Shown here one piece after another: positions 1 through 8,834 of a stretch of DNA of 64,000 bases. This stretch comes from Pseudarthrobacter sp. fls2-241-R2A-127. Lineage in GTDB: Bacteria > Actinomycetota > Actinomycetes > Actinomycetales > Micrococcaceae. Positions within the stretch are counted from its first letter, which is position 1. Each line of letters begins with the position of its first letter. The DNA is taken from assembly GCF_030209355.1 (NCBI RefSeq), contig NZ_JARVSF010000002.1, positions 62,001-126,000 of the forward strand, in the 5' to 3' direction. The notes beneath the pieces are model-generated. The model made no database searches and had not been told where the DNA came from. It saw nothing but the letters and a program-made list of their open reading frames with translations. Position numbers and translations under genes: made by a program.

Positions 1-432
1 CAGGCCGACGGCGAAGGTGCTCGCGGCCATGATCATCAGCGTGGTGGCCAGGATCTTTTGCCGGCCCACCTTGTCACCAAGCCAGCCGAAAACAACGCCA
101 CCGAGTGGGCGGGCGATGAAGGTCGCCGCGAACGTTCCCAGCAGGAACAGGTTTCGCGTCGTGGGATCGGATTCCGGCAGGAACACCGGTCCCATGGTGG
201 TGATGAGGTAGCCGAAAACGCCGACGTCGTACCATTCCATCGTGTTTCCGACGATGGTGCCGCCGAGTGCTTTCTTCAGCATGGGCTGGTCAACAACGTT
301 GACGTCGGATTCCTTGAGCCGGCGGCGTGGCAGGAGCCTCGGCTTCTTGGCAGCCGTGGGGGCTGACGGGTCGGTTCCGCGGGCGTTCCTGGCGCCTGCT
401 GGAGAGTGGTTACTGCTTCGGTCTGTGGGCAT
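1..432 (-). CDS. MFS transporter, MHS (metabolite:H+ symporter) type, N-terminal part
   Basis: This is the first 144 codons of an inner-membrane secondary transporter whose C-terminus lies beyond the window edge. After a hydrophilic Arg/Lys-rich N-terminus of about 50 residues comes GNTMEWYDVGVFGYL, the first-helix signature of the ProP/MHS branch of the MFS. It is followed by FIARPLGGVVFGWLGDKVGR, the helix 2-3 loop motif. The ATG at 432 is preceded by AGGAG at good spacing. MHS proteins carry organic acids, betaine or proline; the substrate cannot be told from this part. The gene at 49962 belongs to the same family but is clearly a different paralog. Confidence 0.85.
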   Translation of the reverse strand, partial: MPTDRSSNHSPAGARNARGTDPSAPTAAKKPRLLPRRRLKESDVNVVDQPMLKKALGGTIVGNTMEWYDVGVFGYLITTMGPVFLPESDPTTRNLFLLGTFAATFIARPLGGVVFGWLGDKVGRQKILATTLMIMAASTFAVGL

Positions 433-662
433 TTGGGCAACTCCTGTGGAGGTCATTTGCTTGCGACTTGTAGCTGCCCCGCTCCGGGCAGGCCTTCAAT
501 TTTACGGGATATCTGTGGCGTTTGCTCGGTTCAATGGCGTAGCATGCTCCCTTTTGCGCCCCTGCAGCACCGCATTCAGCAACTTTTTTCACCGCGGATT
601 CCCGCGCTGCTACTGGGAAGCAGGATGATCAACGGCGCCGTTACCAAAAATTTTCCATCGGG

Positions 663-679
663 AACCGTTTCAAACGGTT
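663..679. repeat. 17-bp perfect palindrome in the 433-866 intergenic region
   Basis: AACCGTTT-C-AAACGGTT is followed by a run of T. The shape could be an operator or a small terminator on the plus strand, but no plus-strand gene ends just upstream, so an operator for the minus-strand transporter is equally possible. The rest of 433-866 shows no convincing gene apart from the promoter at 733-761. Confidence 0.4.
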
Positions 680-732
680 TTTTTGGGTGAACGCGGGCGC
701 GAAAGTGAGTGCGGTCACGGCCGTTGGAGGGG

Positions 733-761
733 TTCACAGGAGCCTTGGCGGTGCCTATGGT
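733..761 (+). promoter_or_regulatory. Predicted sigma-70-type promoter
   Basis: A TTCACA box (733-738) and a TATGGT box (756-761) are separated by 17 bp. The promoter faces the small gene at 867 and predicts a leader of about 100 nt. Confidence 0.45.
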
Positions 762-866
762 AGAGCGGTGAAAACACTTCTTTTCGGGTAAAACTCCGCG
801 CACACCCGGGCGCTGCAGCCGGCGCATCGTTTCAACGAAGAACGAAGGAAAGAAGGGAAGAAAAAC

Positions 867-1124
867 ATGGGTGAAGACTCCAACCAGTTCAACATCAGGC
901 CAGAGGTGGCGCACCATTTGGCCGCAGCCATGGATGCACCGGTCACACCGGGCCCCGCAGCTGCGGGGGGCGTCCCGCCGGCCCGGCAGAACGCGTGGCC
1001 GGATGGGGACGGCAAACGCCGGCATCCGAAGGACCGGGCAGCCGGCCACGGCCGCGTGGGCCACGAGGCCGCCGTTACGGCTGTCCACAGGACCGGCCGG
1101 CCGCAGATGCCGCACTCGTCCTAG
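867..1124 (+). CDS. Hypothetical protein, 85 aa
   Basis: I do not recognise this small protein. It has an acidic N-terminus (MGEDSNQFNIRPEV), an Ala/Pro-rich middle and a basic His/Arg/Gly-rich C-terminal half. No membrane segment or signal peptide is visible. Support for coding is a purine-rich ribosome-binding stretch before the ATG (gaagggaag), high GC at third codon positions, a predicted promoter at 733-761 and a strong hairpin downstream at 1160-1205. It converges on ligD. A chance ORF in GC-rich DNA cannot be excluded. Confidence 0.45.
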   Translation: MGEDSNQFNIRPEVAHHLAAAMDAPVTPGPAAAGGVPPARQNAWPDGDGKRRHPKDRAAGHGRVGHEAAVTAVHRTGRPQMPHSS

Positions 1125-1159
1125 CGGCCTGGCGACGGCCACCCCCACCAAGAGATACG

Positions 1160-1205
1160 CAAACTACCTGGCGCCCCGAAAATGCCCTGGGCGCCAGGTA
1201 GTTTG
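1160..1205. terminator. Long perfect hairpin between convergent genes
   Basis: Two 17-bp perfect inverted arms (1160-1176 and 1189-1205, CAAACTACCTGGCGCCC and its complement) flank a 12-nt loop. It sits between the hypothetical gene at 867 and the end of ligD, so a bidirectional terminator is plausible. There is no T-tract, and the arms look like a dispersed palindromic repeat. Confidence 0.55.
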
Positions 1206-1243
1206 TGCGTCGTCGCCGGAGTTCGAAATCGAAAACCTGGCCA

Positions 1244-3739
1244 TCATTCCCGGACCACCTCTGCCGGGTCCTTGTCCACGCGCCAGCCCCGCCACCGCGG
1301 GTGCCGCAGCCTGCCCGGCCCGGTCCACTCGCTGTAGGTCACCTCGCCCACCAGCTCCGGTGCCACCCAGTGGGCATCCGCAGCGTCCGGCCGGGGGACG
1401 TCGTGGAACGGGGACTCCGTCCGGCCCAGCCGTTCCACGGTTTGCCGCAGCTCCGAGAGCTCGCGGGCGCTGAAACCACTGCCCACCCGGCCCACATACT
1501 GCAGCTTGTCCCCATCCGGTACTCCCACCAGCAGTGAGCCCACCGTCTCCTGGCGGCCGCCTTTTCCCGGCCGCCAGCCGCCCACCACCACTTCCTGGGT
1601 TTGCTCAAGCTTGAGCTTGATCCAGGTCCGGGTCCGTTGCCCGCTCACATAGCGGCTGTCGGTCCGTTTGGCCATCACCCCCTCCAGGCCCAGCTCCCCG
1701 GCGCTCTCGAGGAGGAGCCCCACAGGTTCGTCCAACACCATGGACAGGCCCACCGGACACTCCGACGGCCGGAAGAAGTCCTCCAGCCGCTGCCGCCGTT
1801 TGCTGAGCGGCAGGCGCCGCAGGTCCTTCCCGTCGTCGAAGAGGAGGTCAAACAGCATCAGCTGCACCGGGACGGCCGTGCGGGCTTTGGCGACGTCGGC
1901 GGCCCGGGTGAGCTTCATCCGGGCCTGCAGGAGCCCAAAGTCGGGCCTACCGCCGGGCCCGACGGCAACGATCTCGCCGTCGGCCACGAACGGCTGCGCC
2001 GGCCAGCAGGCGCGGTCCGTGAGCTCCGGGTAGGTCTTGGTGACGTCATTGCCGTTGCGGCTCAGGATGCGGATCTTTTCCATGTCGGCCACCAGGATCG
2101 CCCGGACCCCGTCCCATTTGAGTTCGTACTGCCACGTGCTGCCGCGCAGGTCTGCCTCGGTCCCCGCAGCGGCCATCATGGGCCGGTACGCCTGCGGGTC
2201 TGCCGGGGTATCCATCGGGGTGGCCGCGGTCCGGGCGGGTTCCGAAGCCGGGGCCGTTCCACCGGCGCCGGCTTCCTGGCCCGGCTCCCGCGACGGCTCC
2301 GGTGCCGCGTGCTGCGATCGGCCGACCGGGTGTTCCGGGTCCATCAGGTGGATGAGCCACTGCTTCTCCCCGTCCTTGCCCTGGCCGCGGCCGGTGTGGA
2401 TGAGCGCCAGTTTCGTGGGCCCGCCCAGCCCGCCGCCCTCCGACCCGGTAAGGGTGACGATGACTTCCTTGCCGTTGATCCACTTGTGCAGCTCGTAGGT
2501 GCCGGTGTCCCAGATGGTCATCTCACCGGCACCGTACTGCCCCTTGGGGATGGTTCCGTGGAAGGTGAGGTAATCCATGGGATGGTCCTCGGTCTGGACG
2601 GCCAGGTGGTTCTTGCCGCCGGATTCGGGGACCCCTTTGGGCAACGCCCAGGATGCCATGACGCCCTCGTGTTCCAGGCGCAGGTCCCAGTGCAGCCTGC
2701 TGGCGTGGTGTTCCTGGATGACGAAGGTGTTCCCGCCCGAAGGGACGCCCGCGAAAGGTTCGGGCGTCGCTTGGGGGTCCCGCATGGAGCGGTACGCGCC
2801 CAGCCGGGGGTCGCCGTCGTGCCCGTCCTCCGGCTGGTCCGCGCGGGCCGCAGCATTGACGACGACGGCGAACGGGTCCTTGCCGTCCCGCACCCGGCGC
2901 AGCACTTCCCGGTAGTCCAGGTGCTTCAGCGCGGGAGACTGGATTTCCCGCCATGTCCGTGGCGCCGCCACCGTGGGCGTGGGGCGGCCGCGCAGGGAGT
3001 AGGGGACCACCGTGGTTTTTGCCGCGTTGTTCTGGCTCCAGTCCACCAGCACCTTGCCCTTGCGGAGCGTCTTCTTCATGTCGCTGACGGCAAGGTCCGG
3101 GTGGTCCGCCTCAAGCGCCCGTGCCAGTTCCCGGGCGAAAGCGGAGATCTGGTCCGACGTCTGGGAACCGTCAAGCGCGGCGTAGAGGTGGATCCCCTTG
3201 CTGCCGCTGGTCACGGGTACGGGTTCCAGGCCCACATCCTCCAGGATGGACCGCGCCAGTACGGCCACCTCGCGGCATTCCGGCAGGCCTGCCTCTTCGC
3301 CCGGGTCCAGGTCCAGTACCAGCCGGTCCGGGTTCAACTGGTTGCCGTGCGCGTCGACCCGCCACTGCGGGACGTGGATTTCCAGTGAATTGATCTGCCC
3401 AAACCAGGCCAGGGTAGCGGGGTCATTGACCAGCGGGTAGTGGATGGTCCGGTCCTTGTGGGTGATCGCCGCCCGCGGCAGCCAGCCGGGGGCCGAGTCC
3501 TCCAGTTCCTTCTGGAAAAACACCTCGCCGGGCTTGTCCGCCGTGCCCACCCCGTTGACCCACCGTTTCCGGGTGGCCGGCCGGTTGGCCGCGGCGGGGA
3601 TCAGGACGTGGGCCACCGCGGCGTAGTAGGCCAGCACGTCTGCCTTGGTGGTGCCGGTCTCCGGATAGATGATTTTGTCCAGGTTGGTGAGCGTCAGTTC
3701 GCGTCCCGCCACCCGGACACGTTCCCTACTGCCGGCCAC
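1244..3739 (-). CDS. ligD: ATP-dependent DNA ligase D, three-domain NHEJ enzyme
   Basis: LigD processes and seals DNA double-strand breaks together with Ku. The 831 residues follow the mycobacterial order polymerase, 3'-phosphoesterase, ligase. The primase-polymerase domain (about 1-300) has the metal-binding DLDP at 143-146, SGSKG near 178 and a third acidic site in LVDWSQN. The phosphoesterase domain (about 325-475) shows HHASRLHWDLRLE and HGTIPKGQYGAG. A Pro/Ala-rich linker leads to the ligase domain, with lysine nucleophile motif I (KWDGVR, K541), DGEIVA, and EGVMAKR...WIKLK near 685-710. The GTG start at 3739 has GGAGGTGA at ideal spacing. It diverges from ku across 40 bp. Confidence 0.97.
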   Translation of the reverse strand: MAGSRERVRVAGRELTLTNLDKIIYPETGTTKADVLAYYAAVAHVLIPAAANRPATRKRWVNGVGTADKPGEVFFQKELEDSAPGWLPRAAITHKDRTIHYPLVNDPATLAWFGQINSLEIHVPQWRVDAHGNQLNPDRLVLDLDPGEEAGLPECREVAVLARSILEDVGLEPVPVTSGSKGIHLYAALDGSQTSDQISAFARELARALEADHPDLAVSDMKKTLRKGKVLVDWSQNNAAKTTVVPYSLRGRPTPTVAAPRTWREIQSPALKHLDYREVLRRVRDGKDPFAVVVNAAARADQPEDGHDGDPRLGAYRSMRDPQATPEPFAGVPSGGNTFVIQEHHASRLHWDLRLEHEGVMASWALPKGVPESGGKNHLAVQTEDHPMDYLTFHGTIPKGQYGAGEMTIWDTGTYELHKWINGKEVIVTLTGSEGGGLGGPTKLALIHTGRGQGKDGEKQWLIHLMDPEHPVGRSQHAAPEPSREPGQEAGAGGTAPASEPARTAATPMDTPADPQAYRPMMAAAGTEADLRGSTWQYELKWDGVRAILVADMEKIRILSRNGNDVTKTYPELTDRACWPAQPFVADGEIVAVGPGGRPDFGLLQARMKLTRAADVAKARTAVPVQLMLFDLLFDDGKDLRRLPLSKRRQRLEDFFRPSECPVGLSMVLDEPVGLLLESAGELGLEGVMAKRTDSRYVSGQRTRTWIKLKLEQTQEVVVGGWRPGKGGRQETVGSLLVGVPDGDKLQYVGRVGSGFSARELSELRQTVERLGRTESPFHDVPRPDAADAHWVAPELVGEVTYSEWTGPGRLRHPRWRGWRVDKDPAEVVRE

Positions 3740-3779
3740 GGGTCTTCACCTCCGGCCCGCACTGATGTTGACTGTAGGA

Positions 3780-4907
3780 ATGAGAGCCATCTGGAAGGGT
3801 GCCATCGCGTTCGGGCTGGTCAATGTGCCCGTGAAGGTCTACAGCGCCACTGAGGATCATGACATCAGTCTGCACCAGGTCCACAATGCCGACGGCGGAA
3901 GGATCCGCTACCAGCGCCGGTGCGAGGTCTGCGGGGAGGTGGTGGACTACTCGGACATTGAGAAGGCGTTCGAGGAGGACGGCCGGACCGTGGTGCTGTC
4001 CAAGGATGAGCTCAAGTCCATTCCGGCCGAGAACAGCCACGAAATCGAAGTGGTGCAGTTCGTGCCGTCCGAGCAGCTTGAACCCATGATGTTCGAGAAG
4101 AGCTACTACCTGGAGCCGGACTCCAAGTCACCCAAGGCGTACGTGCTGCTGCGCCGTGCGCTGGAGGACACGGACCGGGTGGCGGTGGTCCAGTTCGCTT
4201 TGCGGGAGAAGACCCGGCTGGGGGCCCTGCGGATCAAGGACGACGTCCTGGTACTGCAGTCCCTCCTTTGGCCCGATGAGGTGCGGGAGGCCAGCTTCCC
4301 GTCATTGGAGGCCGACATCAGGATCTCGGCGCAGGAGCGGGATATGTCCGCGGCGCTCGTGGAGTCCATGGCCGCCGACTTCGACCCCGCCTCCTTTACC
4401 GACGAGTACCAGGTGCAGCTCCGCCAGCTCATCGAGGCCAAACTTGAGCAGGGCGAATCGCTCGATACGGAGGAAACCTTCGGCGTCGAGTCCGGTGAGG
4501 GCGGCAAGGGCGAGGTTATCGACCTTATGGAGGCGCTCAAGCGGAGCCTGGACCGGAAGCGCGGCGGCGGTACCGCCGCGGGCGGGGATTCCGACGGCGG
4601 CGCGGACGCCGGGGAAGAAGAACCCTCAAAACCGGCACGCAGGGCGGCCGGTACCAAGGCCGCAGCGTCCGGCGGCACCGGGGCAGCCGCCGGCAAGGCG
4701 GGTTCCGACGATGCAAAGCCCGCCGCCGCGAGGCAGGGAGGCAAGGCCACCGCCACCAAGGCTGCCGCCACCAAGGCTGCCGCGAAGCCGGCGGCCAAAA
4801 CCGCAGCCAGGGCCTCGGGCGCTAAAGCCGACGGCACCAAATCCACCGGCGCGGCCGGCGACAAACCGGCCGCGAAGACCAGCACCAGGACCCGCAAGCC
4901 TGCCTGA
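3780..4907 (+). CDS. ku: Non-homologous end-joining protein Ku
   Basis: Ku forms a homodimeric ring that loads on DNA ends and recruits LigD. The protein starts MRAIWKGAIAFGLVNVPV, the classic Ku start. It has the RCEVCGEVVDY segment and a conserved core to about residue 275, then a 100-residue Ala/Lys/Gly/Thr-rich tail. Such basic low-complexity tails are known in actinobacterial Ku and affect DNA binding and ligase stimulation. I placed the start at 3780 by homology; an in-frame ATG at 3765 is possible because the ribosome-binding site is weak. The divergent arrangement with ligD suggests shared control. Confidence 0.96.
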   Translation: MRAIWKGAIAFGLVNVPVKVYSATEDHDISLHQVHNADGGRIRYQRRCEVCGEVVDYSDIEKAFEEDGRTVVLSKDELKSIPAENSHEIEVVQFVPSEQLEPMMFEKSYYLEPDSKSPKAYVLLRRALEDTDRVAVVQFALREKTRLGALRIKDDVLVLQSLLWPDEVREASFPSLEADIRISAQERDMSAALVESMAADFDPASFTDEYQVQLRQLIEAKLEQGESLDTEETFGVESGEGGKGEVIDLMEALKRSLDRKRGGGTAAGGDSDGGADAGEEEPSKPARRAAGTKAAASGGTGAAAGKAGSDDAKPAAARQGGKATATKAAATKAAAKPAAKTAARASGAKADGTKSTGAAGDKPAAKTSTRTRKPA

Positions 4908-5055
4908 CCCTGCCCGGACGGAATGGTTGCTGCGCCTTTACAGGGGCAGCCGGGGCGTCCACAATGAGTCGCATCGCAGCCTCCGCTGTGCCAACAGCGT
5001 GCTGTCACCCATTCGGAACGGACCCGTGGGAACGGACCCGTAAAGGGGCGCGGAC

Positions 5056-5895
5056 ATGAACGATCAGGCAGCAGCGGAGGCGGACCGGCAACTCAAGGCA
5101 AAACACCGGGCCATGTGGGCCTCGGGGGACTACCCGGCGCTCGCGGACGAAATGCTCCTGGAACTGGGCGCCGTCCTGGTGGAGGCGTGCGGCATCCATC
5201 CGCGGCAACGCGTCCTCGACGTTGCGGCAGGAACCGGCAACGCAGCCATTCCCGCGGCCATGATGGGCGCCAAGGTGGTGGCCTGCGACCTCACTCCCGA
5301 ACTCTTCGACGCAGGACGGAAAGAGGCAGCGAACCGGGGCGTCACCCTCGACTGGCAGGAGGCCGACGCCGAAGCGCTGCCCTTTGGCGACGAACAGTTC
5401 GACACCGTGATGAGCTGCATCGGAGTGATGTTCGCGCCGCACCACCAGGCCGCCGCCGCCGAACTGCTCCGGGTATGCAAACGGGGAGGCACCATCGGGC
5501 TGCTCTGCTGGACCCAGGAAGGGTTCGTCGGACAAATGCTCGCGGCGATGAAGCCTTTCGCGCCGCCGCCCCCGCCGGGCGCACAGCCGGCGCCGCTGTG
5601 GGGAAGCGAAGAGCACGTCCGCGAGCTGTTGGGGGACAGGATCACGGACGTCCACACCCGCAGGCAGAACCTGGCCGTCAAGAGCTTCCACCAGCCGGCG
5701 GACTTCGTCAGGTACTTCAAATCGCACTATGGCCCCATGATCTCCGTCTACAAATCCCTGGCCGGCACCCCGGACAGGGTCAAGGCCCTGGACCGGGCCC
5801 TCACGGACCTGGCCGATTCCTGCGGGGATGCGCACGGCGATGTCCCGTTCCAGATGGAATGGGAGTACCTGGTCTTCACGGCAAAGAAGGAGTAG
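5056..5895 (+). CDS. Class I SAM-dependent methyltransferase
   Basis: The 279-aa cytosolic protein carries Rossmann motif I (VLDVAAGTGNAA, about residues 54-65), an acidic residue after strand 2 (VACDLTPELFD) and the DTVMSCIGVMFAP segment typical of UbiE/methyltransferase-11 enzymes. A short Pro-rich insert sits near 175. The ATG has AAAGGGG upstream. The next gene begins 2 bp after its stop, so the two are probably translated together. The substrate is unknown. Confidence 0.85.
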   Translation: MNDQAAAEADRQLKAKHRAMWASGDYPALADEMLLELGAVLVEACGIHPRQRVLDVAAGTGNAAIPAAMMGAKVVACDLTPELFDAGRKEAANRGVTLDWQEADAEALPFGDEQFDTVMSCIGVMFAPHHQAAAAELLRVCKRGGTIGLLCWTQEGFVGQMLAAMKPFAPPPPPGAQPAPLWGSEEHVRELLGDRITDVHTRRQNLAVKSFHQPADFVRYFKSHYGPMISVYKSLAGTPDRVKALDRALTDLADSCGDAHGDVPFQMEWEYLVFTAKKE

Positions 5896-5897
5896 GC

Positions 5898-6338
5898 ATG
5901 ACCGGCAACTATGTAGCAACGTCCGCCACCACGATCGACGCCGCCCCGGAACGGGTGTGGGAGGTGATGACCGATCCGGCTGCCGTGAAGGAGTTCATGT
6001 TCGGAGCCGTCCTGAAGACGGACTGGCAAGTTGGCAGCCCCATCATCTGGCAGGGCGAATGGGAAGGAAAGCCGTACCAGGACAAGGGCGAAATCCTGGC
6101 CGTTGAACGGGGGCGGAAACTGGTCCACACCCACTTCAGCCCGCTGTCCGGCCAGCCGGACGAGCCCGGGAACTACCACACGCTCGAATGGACCCTGGAG
6201 GACCGGGGCGGCACCACCCGGCTGACCCTGACCCAGGACAACAACCCGAGCGAAGAGGCCGCCGCCCACTCGCAGGCGATGTGGGACAAGCTGGTGGCGG
6301 ACGTGAAGCGGATTGCGGAAGGCGGGAGAGGCGCTTAA
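5898..6338 (+). CDS. SRPBCC / AHSA1-like domain protein
   Basis: The 146-aa protein has the N-terminal pattern TTIDAAPERVWEVMTDP and the C-terminal helix (MWDKLVADVKRIAE) of the SRPBCC fold, which binds hydrophobic ligands. It matches the AHSA1-like subgroup of small stand-alone proteins. The start ATG lies 2 bp after the methyltransferase stop, overlapping that gene's GGAGT end, which argues for a two-gene operon. Its ligand or reaction is not evident. Confidence 0.85.
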   Translation: MTGNYVATSATTIDAAPERVWEVMTDPAAVKEFMFGAVLKTDWQVGSPIIWQGEWEGKPYQDKGEILAVERGRKLVHTHFSPLSGQPDEPGNYHTLEWTLEDRGGTTRLTLTQDNNPSEEAAAHSQAMWDKLVADVKRIAEGGRGA

Positions 6339-6344
6339 CGCCAA

Positions 6345-6393
6345 GCGGCCGCCGTCGGGCTTCTCCATAAAGGGAAAGCGCGACGGCGGCCGC
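6345..6393. terminator. Inverted repeat between convergent genes
   Basis: The 13-bp perfect arms GCGGCCGCCGTCG and CGACGGCGGCCGC flank a 23-nt loop, between the ends of the SRPBCC gene and ptsH. It is probably a bidirectional transcription stop. Confidence 0.6.
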
Positions 6394-6423
6394 CTGGGTT
6401 GGTGCCGCTAAGCGGCGAAGCTG

Positions 6424-6702
6424 CTACTCGGCGTCGTGATCCGTTTCCAGGATCTGCACCAAGCGCTCCAGAGCGTCGTCCGCACCCGCGCCCTCGGCGC
6501 GGAGGACCACAACGTCGCCGTGCGAGGCGCCCAGGCTCATGAGGGACAGGATGCTGGCTGCATCCATTGCCTCGTCTGCCGGCTCACCTTCACGGGCGAT
6601 GGTGATCTCCAGGTCGAACTCGCCTGCCGCCTCAGCGAAGATGGCGGCCGGGCGGGCGTGCAGGCCCACGCGGCTGGCAACGGTTGCGGTACGTTCTGGC
6701 AT
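6424..6702 (-). CDS. ptsH: Phosphocarrier protein HPr
   Basis: HPr passes phosphate from enzyme I to the EIIA domains of PTS permeases. The 92-aa protein has the active-site histidine at position 15 in GLHARPA, and a serine in the DAASILSLMSLG helix corresponding to the regulatory Ser46 region. It lies 66 bp downstream of fruA on the same strand, so it is probably the last gene of the fru operon. No enzyme I gene (ptsI) is in the window. Confidence 0.95.
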   Translation of the reverse strand: MPERTATVASRVGLHARPAAIFAEAAGEFDLEITIAREGEPADEAMDAASILSLMSLGASHGDVVVLRAEGAGADDALERLVQILETDHDAE

Positions 6703-6768
6703 TTTTGCTCCTTTAGTCTTTCGGCGTGCTGACGGTCCAGCGCCGGGAAGGTATGTGGCTAAACCGGA

Positions 6769-8832
6769 TCAGACGGTTACGGGAACCGGTTCAACCGTAT
6801 CAACGGTCTTCTTGACTGCCCAGCGTTTGAGGGCGATCACCGACAGGGCCGTAACTACCGTACCCACCACGATCGAGACGACGAACATCAGGAAGTTGTC
6901 GATGGCGAAGAAGACGAAGATGCCGCCGTGGGGGGCCTTCGATCCGACGCCCGCAGCCATCGAGATGGCTCCGGTCACCGCGCCGCCCAGCATGCTGGCG
7001 GGGATGACGCGCAGGGGGTCCGCCGCGGCGAACGGGATGGCACCTTCAGAGATGAAGGACGCGCCCAGCAGCCAGGCGGCCTTGCCGTTTTCCTGCTCCG
7101 CGAGGCTGAACAGCTTCTTGTTCAGGACGGTGGAGGCCAGCGCCATGGCCAGCGGGGGAACCATGCCCGAAGCCATGACCGCGGCCATGATCTGCCAGGG
7201 CGCCTGGTTGTCGATGGTCGCTGCACCCAGGCCGGCGACGGCGAAGGAGTAGGCAACCTTGTTGACCGGGCCGCCGAGGTCGAAGCACATCATCAGGCCC
7301 AGGATCACGCCGAGGGCGATAGCGCCGGCACCGGTCAGTCCGGACAGCCAGGCGTTCAGGCCCTTGGTGATGGCCACGATCGGTCCGCCCAGGATCAGGA
7401 ACATCAGGCCGGACGCCACCAGGGATGCCAGCAGCGGGATGATCACCACAGGCATCAGGCCGCGCAGCCAGCGTGCCACCTGCAGGCGGCCCACCACGTG
7501 GGCGATGTAACCGGCGAGCAGGCCGCCGACGATGCCGCCGAGGAAGCCGGCACCCATGAATCCGGCGACGGCACCGGCGACGAAGCCGGGGGCGATGCCC
7601 GGACGGTCGGCGATCGCGTAGGCGATGTAGCCGGCCAGCGCCGGGACCAGGAAGCCCAGCGAGAGTGCACCGATCTTGAACAACACCGCACCCAGGTAGG
7701 CGCCCAGCGGACCCCACGCGTAGTCGGGGAACTCGGTGGGCAGGTTGAACAGGCTGTTCTGGACAACGATGTTGTCCGCGTACTTGGTGATCAGGTAGCC
7801 GCCCATGAGGAAGCCGAGGGCGATCAGGAGGCCGCCACCTGCCACGAACGGAATCATGTAGCTGACACCGGTGAGCAGGGCTTTCTTGAGCTTCTGCCCG
7901 ATGTGCTCGCCCTTCTCCTCAGCCTCGTGCTCGGCCTGTTCCTCAGCCCCGAAGTGCGGGACGCGCCGGGCGTGGGGGTTGTCGGCCGCGGCGAGGGCTT
8001 CCTGGACCATCTTGTCCGGCTCGTCGATGCCGCGCTTTACGGGGGCGTTGATGACGGGCTTGCCGGCGAATCGCTCCTTGCCGCGCACGTCCACGTCCAC
8101 CGCGAAGATCACAGCGTCCGCGGCGGCGATGACTGCGGGGTCCAGTGCCTTGGCGCCGGATGAGCCCTGGGTCTCCACCTGCAGGTCTACGCCCATTTCC
8201 CGGGCCGCTGCCACGAGGGAATCAGCCGCCATGTAAGTGTGTGCGATGCCGGTGGGGCAGGCCGTGACGGCGACCAGCCGCTTGGGGCCGCGCCCGCCGG
8301 AGCCGGCGGCGCCCGCTGCGCCAACGCCTGCACCCACGGGAACTGCGTCCACCGGGGCCGGGGATGCGTGCGCGGCAGGTTTGTCCGCCAGTGCGCCTTC
8401 AACGAGTTCCACGATTTCCGCCTCGGAGGAGGCGTTGCGCAGCGCTGCGGTGAAATCCTTCTTGATCAGGGAGCGGGCCAGCTTGGAGAGCAGCTTCAGG
8501 TGCTCCTGGTCCGCGCCGTCCGGGGCGGCGATGAAGAACACGAGGTCCGCCGGGCCGTCCTTGGCGCCGAAGTCGACTTTGGGGTTCAGGCGGGCCATGG
8601 CCAGGGTGGGCACCGTGACGGCGGCCGAGCGGCAGTGCGGGATGGCGATGCCGCCGGGGATGCCCGTTGCGGTCTTCTGCTCGCGGGCGAAGGCATCGGC
8701 GAAGAGGCCCTCGACTTCTGAGGCACGTCCGGTGGCAGCTACCTTGCTTGCCAGATGCCGGATCACCGCTTCGGGCGCGTTACCCAGGTTCTGGTCGAGC
8801 TCGACCAGTTCCGTGGTGATGAGCTGGGTCAC
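6769..8832 (-). CDS. fruA: PTS fructose transporter, fused EIIA-EIIB-EIIC
   Basis: This membrane permease imports fructose and phosphorylates it to fructose 1-phosphate. An EIIA domain (about 1-150) carries the phospho-His in AIPHCRS. An Ala/Pro linker joins EIIB, with the phospho-Cys in ACPTGIAHTYMA near residue 192, and then a multi-helix EIIC. The stretch GGPVNKVAYSFAVAG is typical of fructose EIIC. I prefer the GTG at 8832, because AAAGGA lies 6 nt upstream; a TTG at 8838 that overlaps the fruK stop would add two residues. It is translationally coupled to fruK. Confidence 0.95.
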   Translation of the reverse strand: MTQLITTELVELDQNLGNAPEAVIRHLASKVAATGRASEVEGLFADAFAREQKTATGIPGGIAIPHCRSAAVTVPTLAMARLNPKVDFGAKDGPADLVFFIAAPDGADQEHLKLLSKLARSLIKKDFTAALRNASSEAEIVELVEGALADKPAAHASPAPVDAVPVGAGVGAAGAAGSGGRGPKRLVAVTACPTGIAHTYMAADSLVAAAREMGVDLQVETQGSSGAKALDPAVIAAADAVIFAVDVDVRGKERFAGKPVINAPVKRGIDEPDKMVQEALAAADNPHARRVPHFGAEEQAEHEAEEKGEHIGQKLKKALLTGVSYMIPFVAGGGLLIALGFLMGGYLITKYADNIVVQNSLFNLPTEFPDYAWGPLGAYLGAVLFKIGALSLGFLVPALAGYIAYAIADRPGIAPGFVAGAVAGFMGAGFLGGIVGGLLAGYIAHVVGRLQVARWLRGLMPVVIIPLLASLVASGLMFLILGGPIVAITKGLNAWLSGLTGAGAIALGVILGLMMCFDLGGPVNKVAYSFAVAGLGAATIDNQAPWQIMAAVMASGMVPPLAMALASTVLNKKLFSLAEQENGKAAWLLGASFISEGAIPFAAADPLRVIPASMLGGAVTGAISMAAGVGSKAPHGGIFVFFAIDNFLMFVVSIVVGTVVTALSVIALKRWAVKKTVDTVEPVPVTV

Positions 8833-8834
8833 TG

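Noticed and set aside
576..1151. A 191-codon minus-strand frame before the MFS gene
   Set aside because: Low-complexity Arg/Gly/Pro translation with a poor start, and conflicts with a better-supported plus-strand gene at 867.
1160..1205. CRISPR-like repeat
   Set aside because: A single palindrome, not spaced direct repeats. No cas genes or arrays were found in the window.
1601..3388. A 595-codon plus-strand frame opposite ligD
   Set aside because: Antisense shadow of ligD with no recognisable domain; all LigD motifs are intact on the minus strand.
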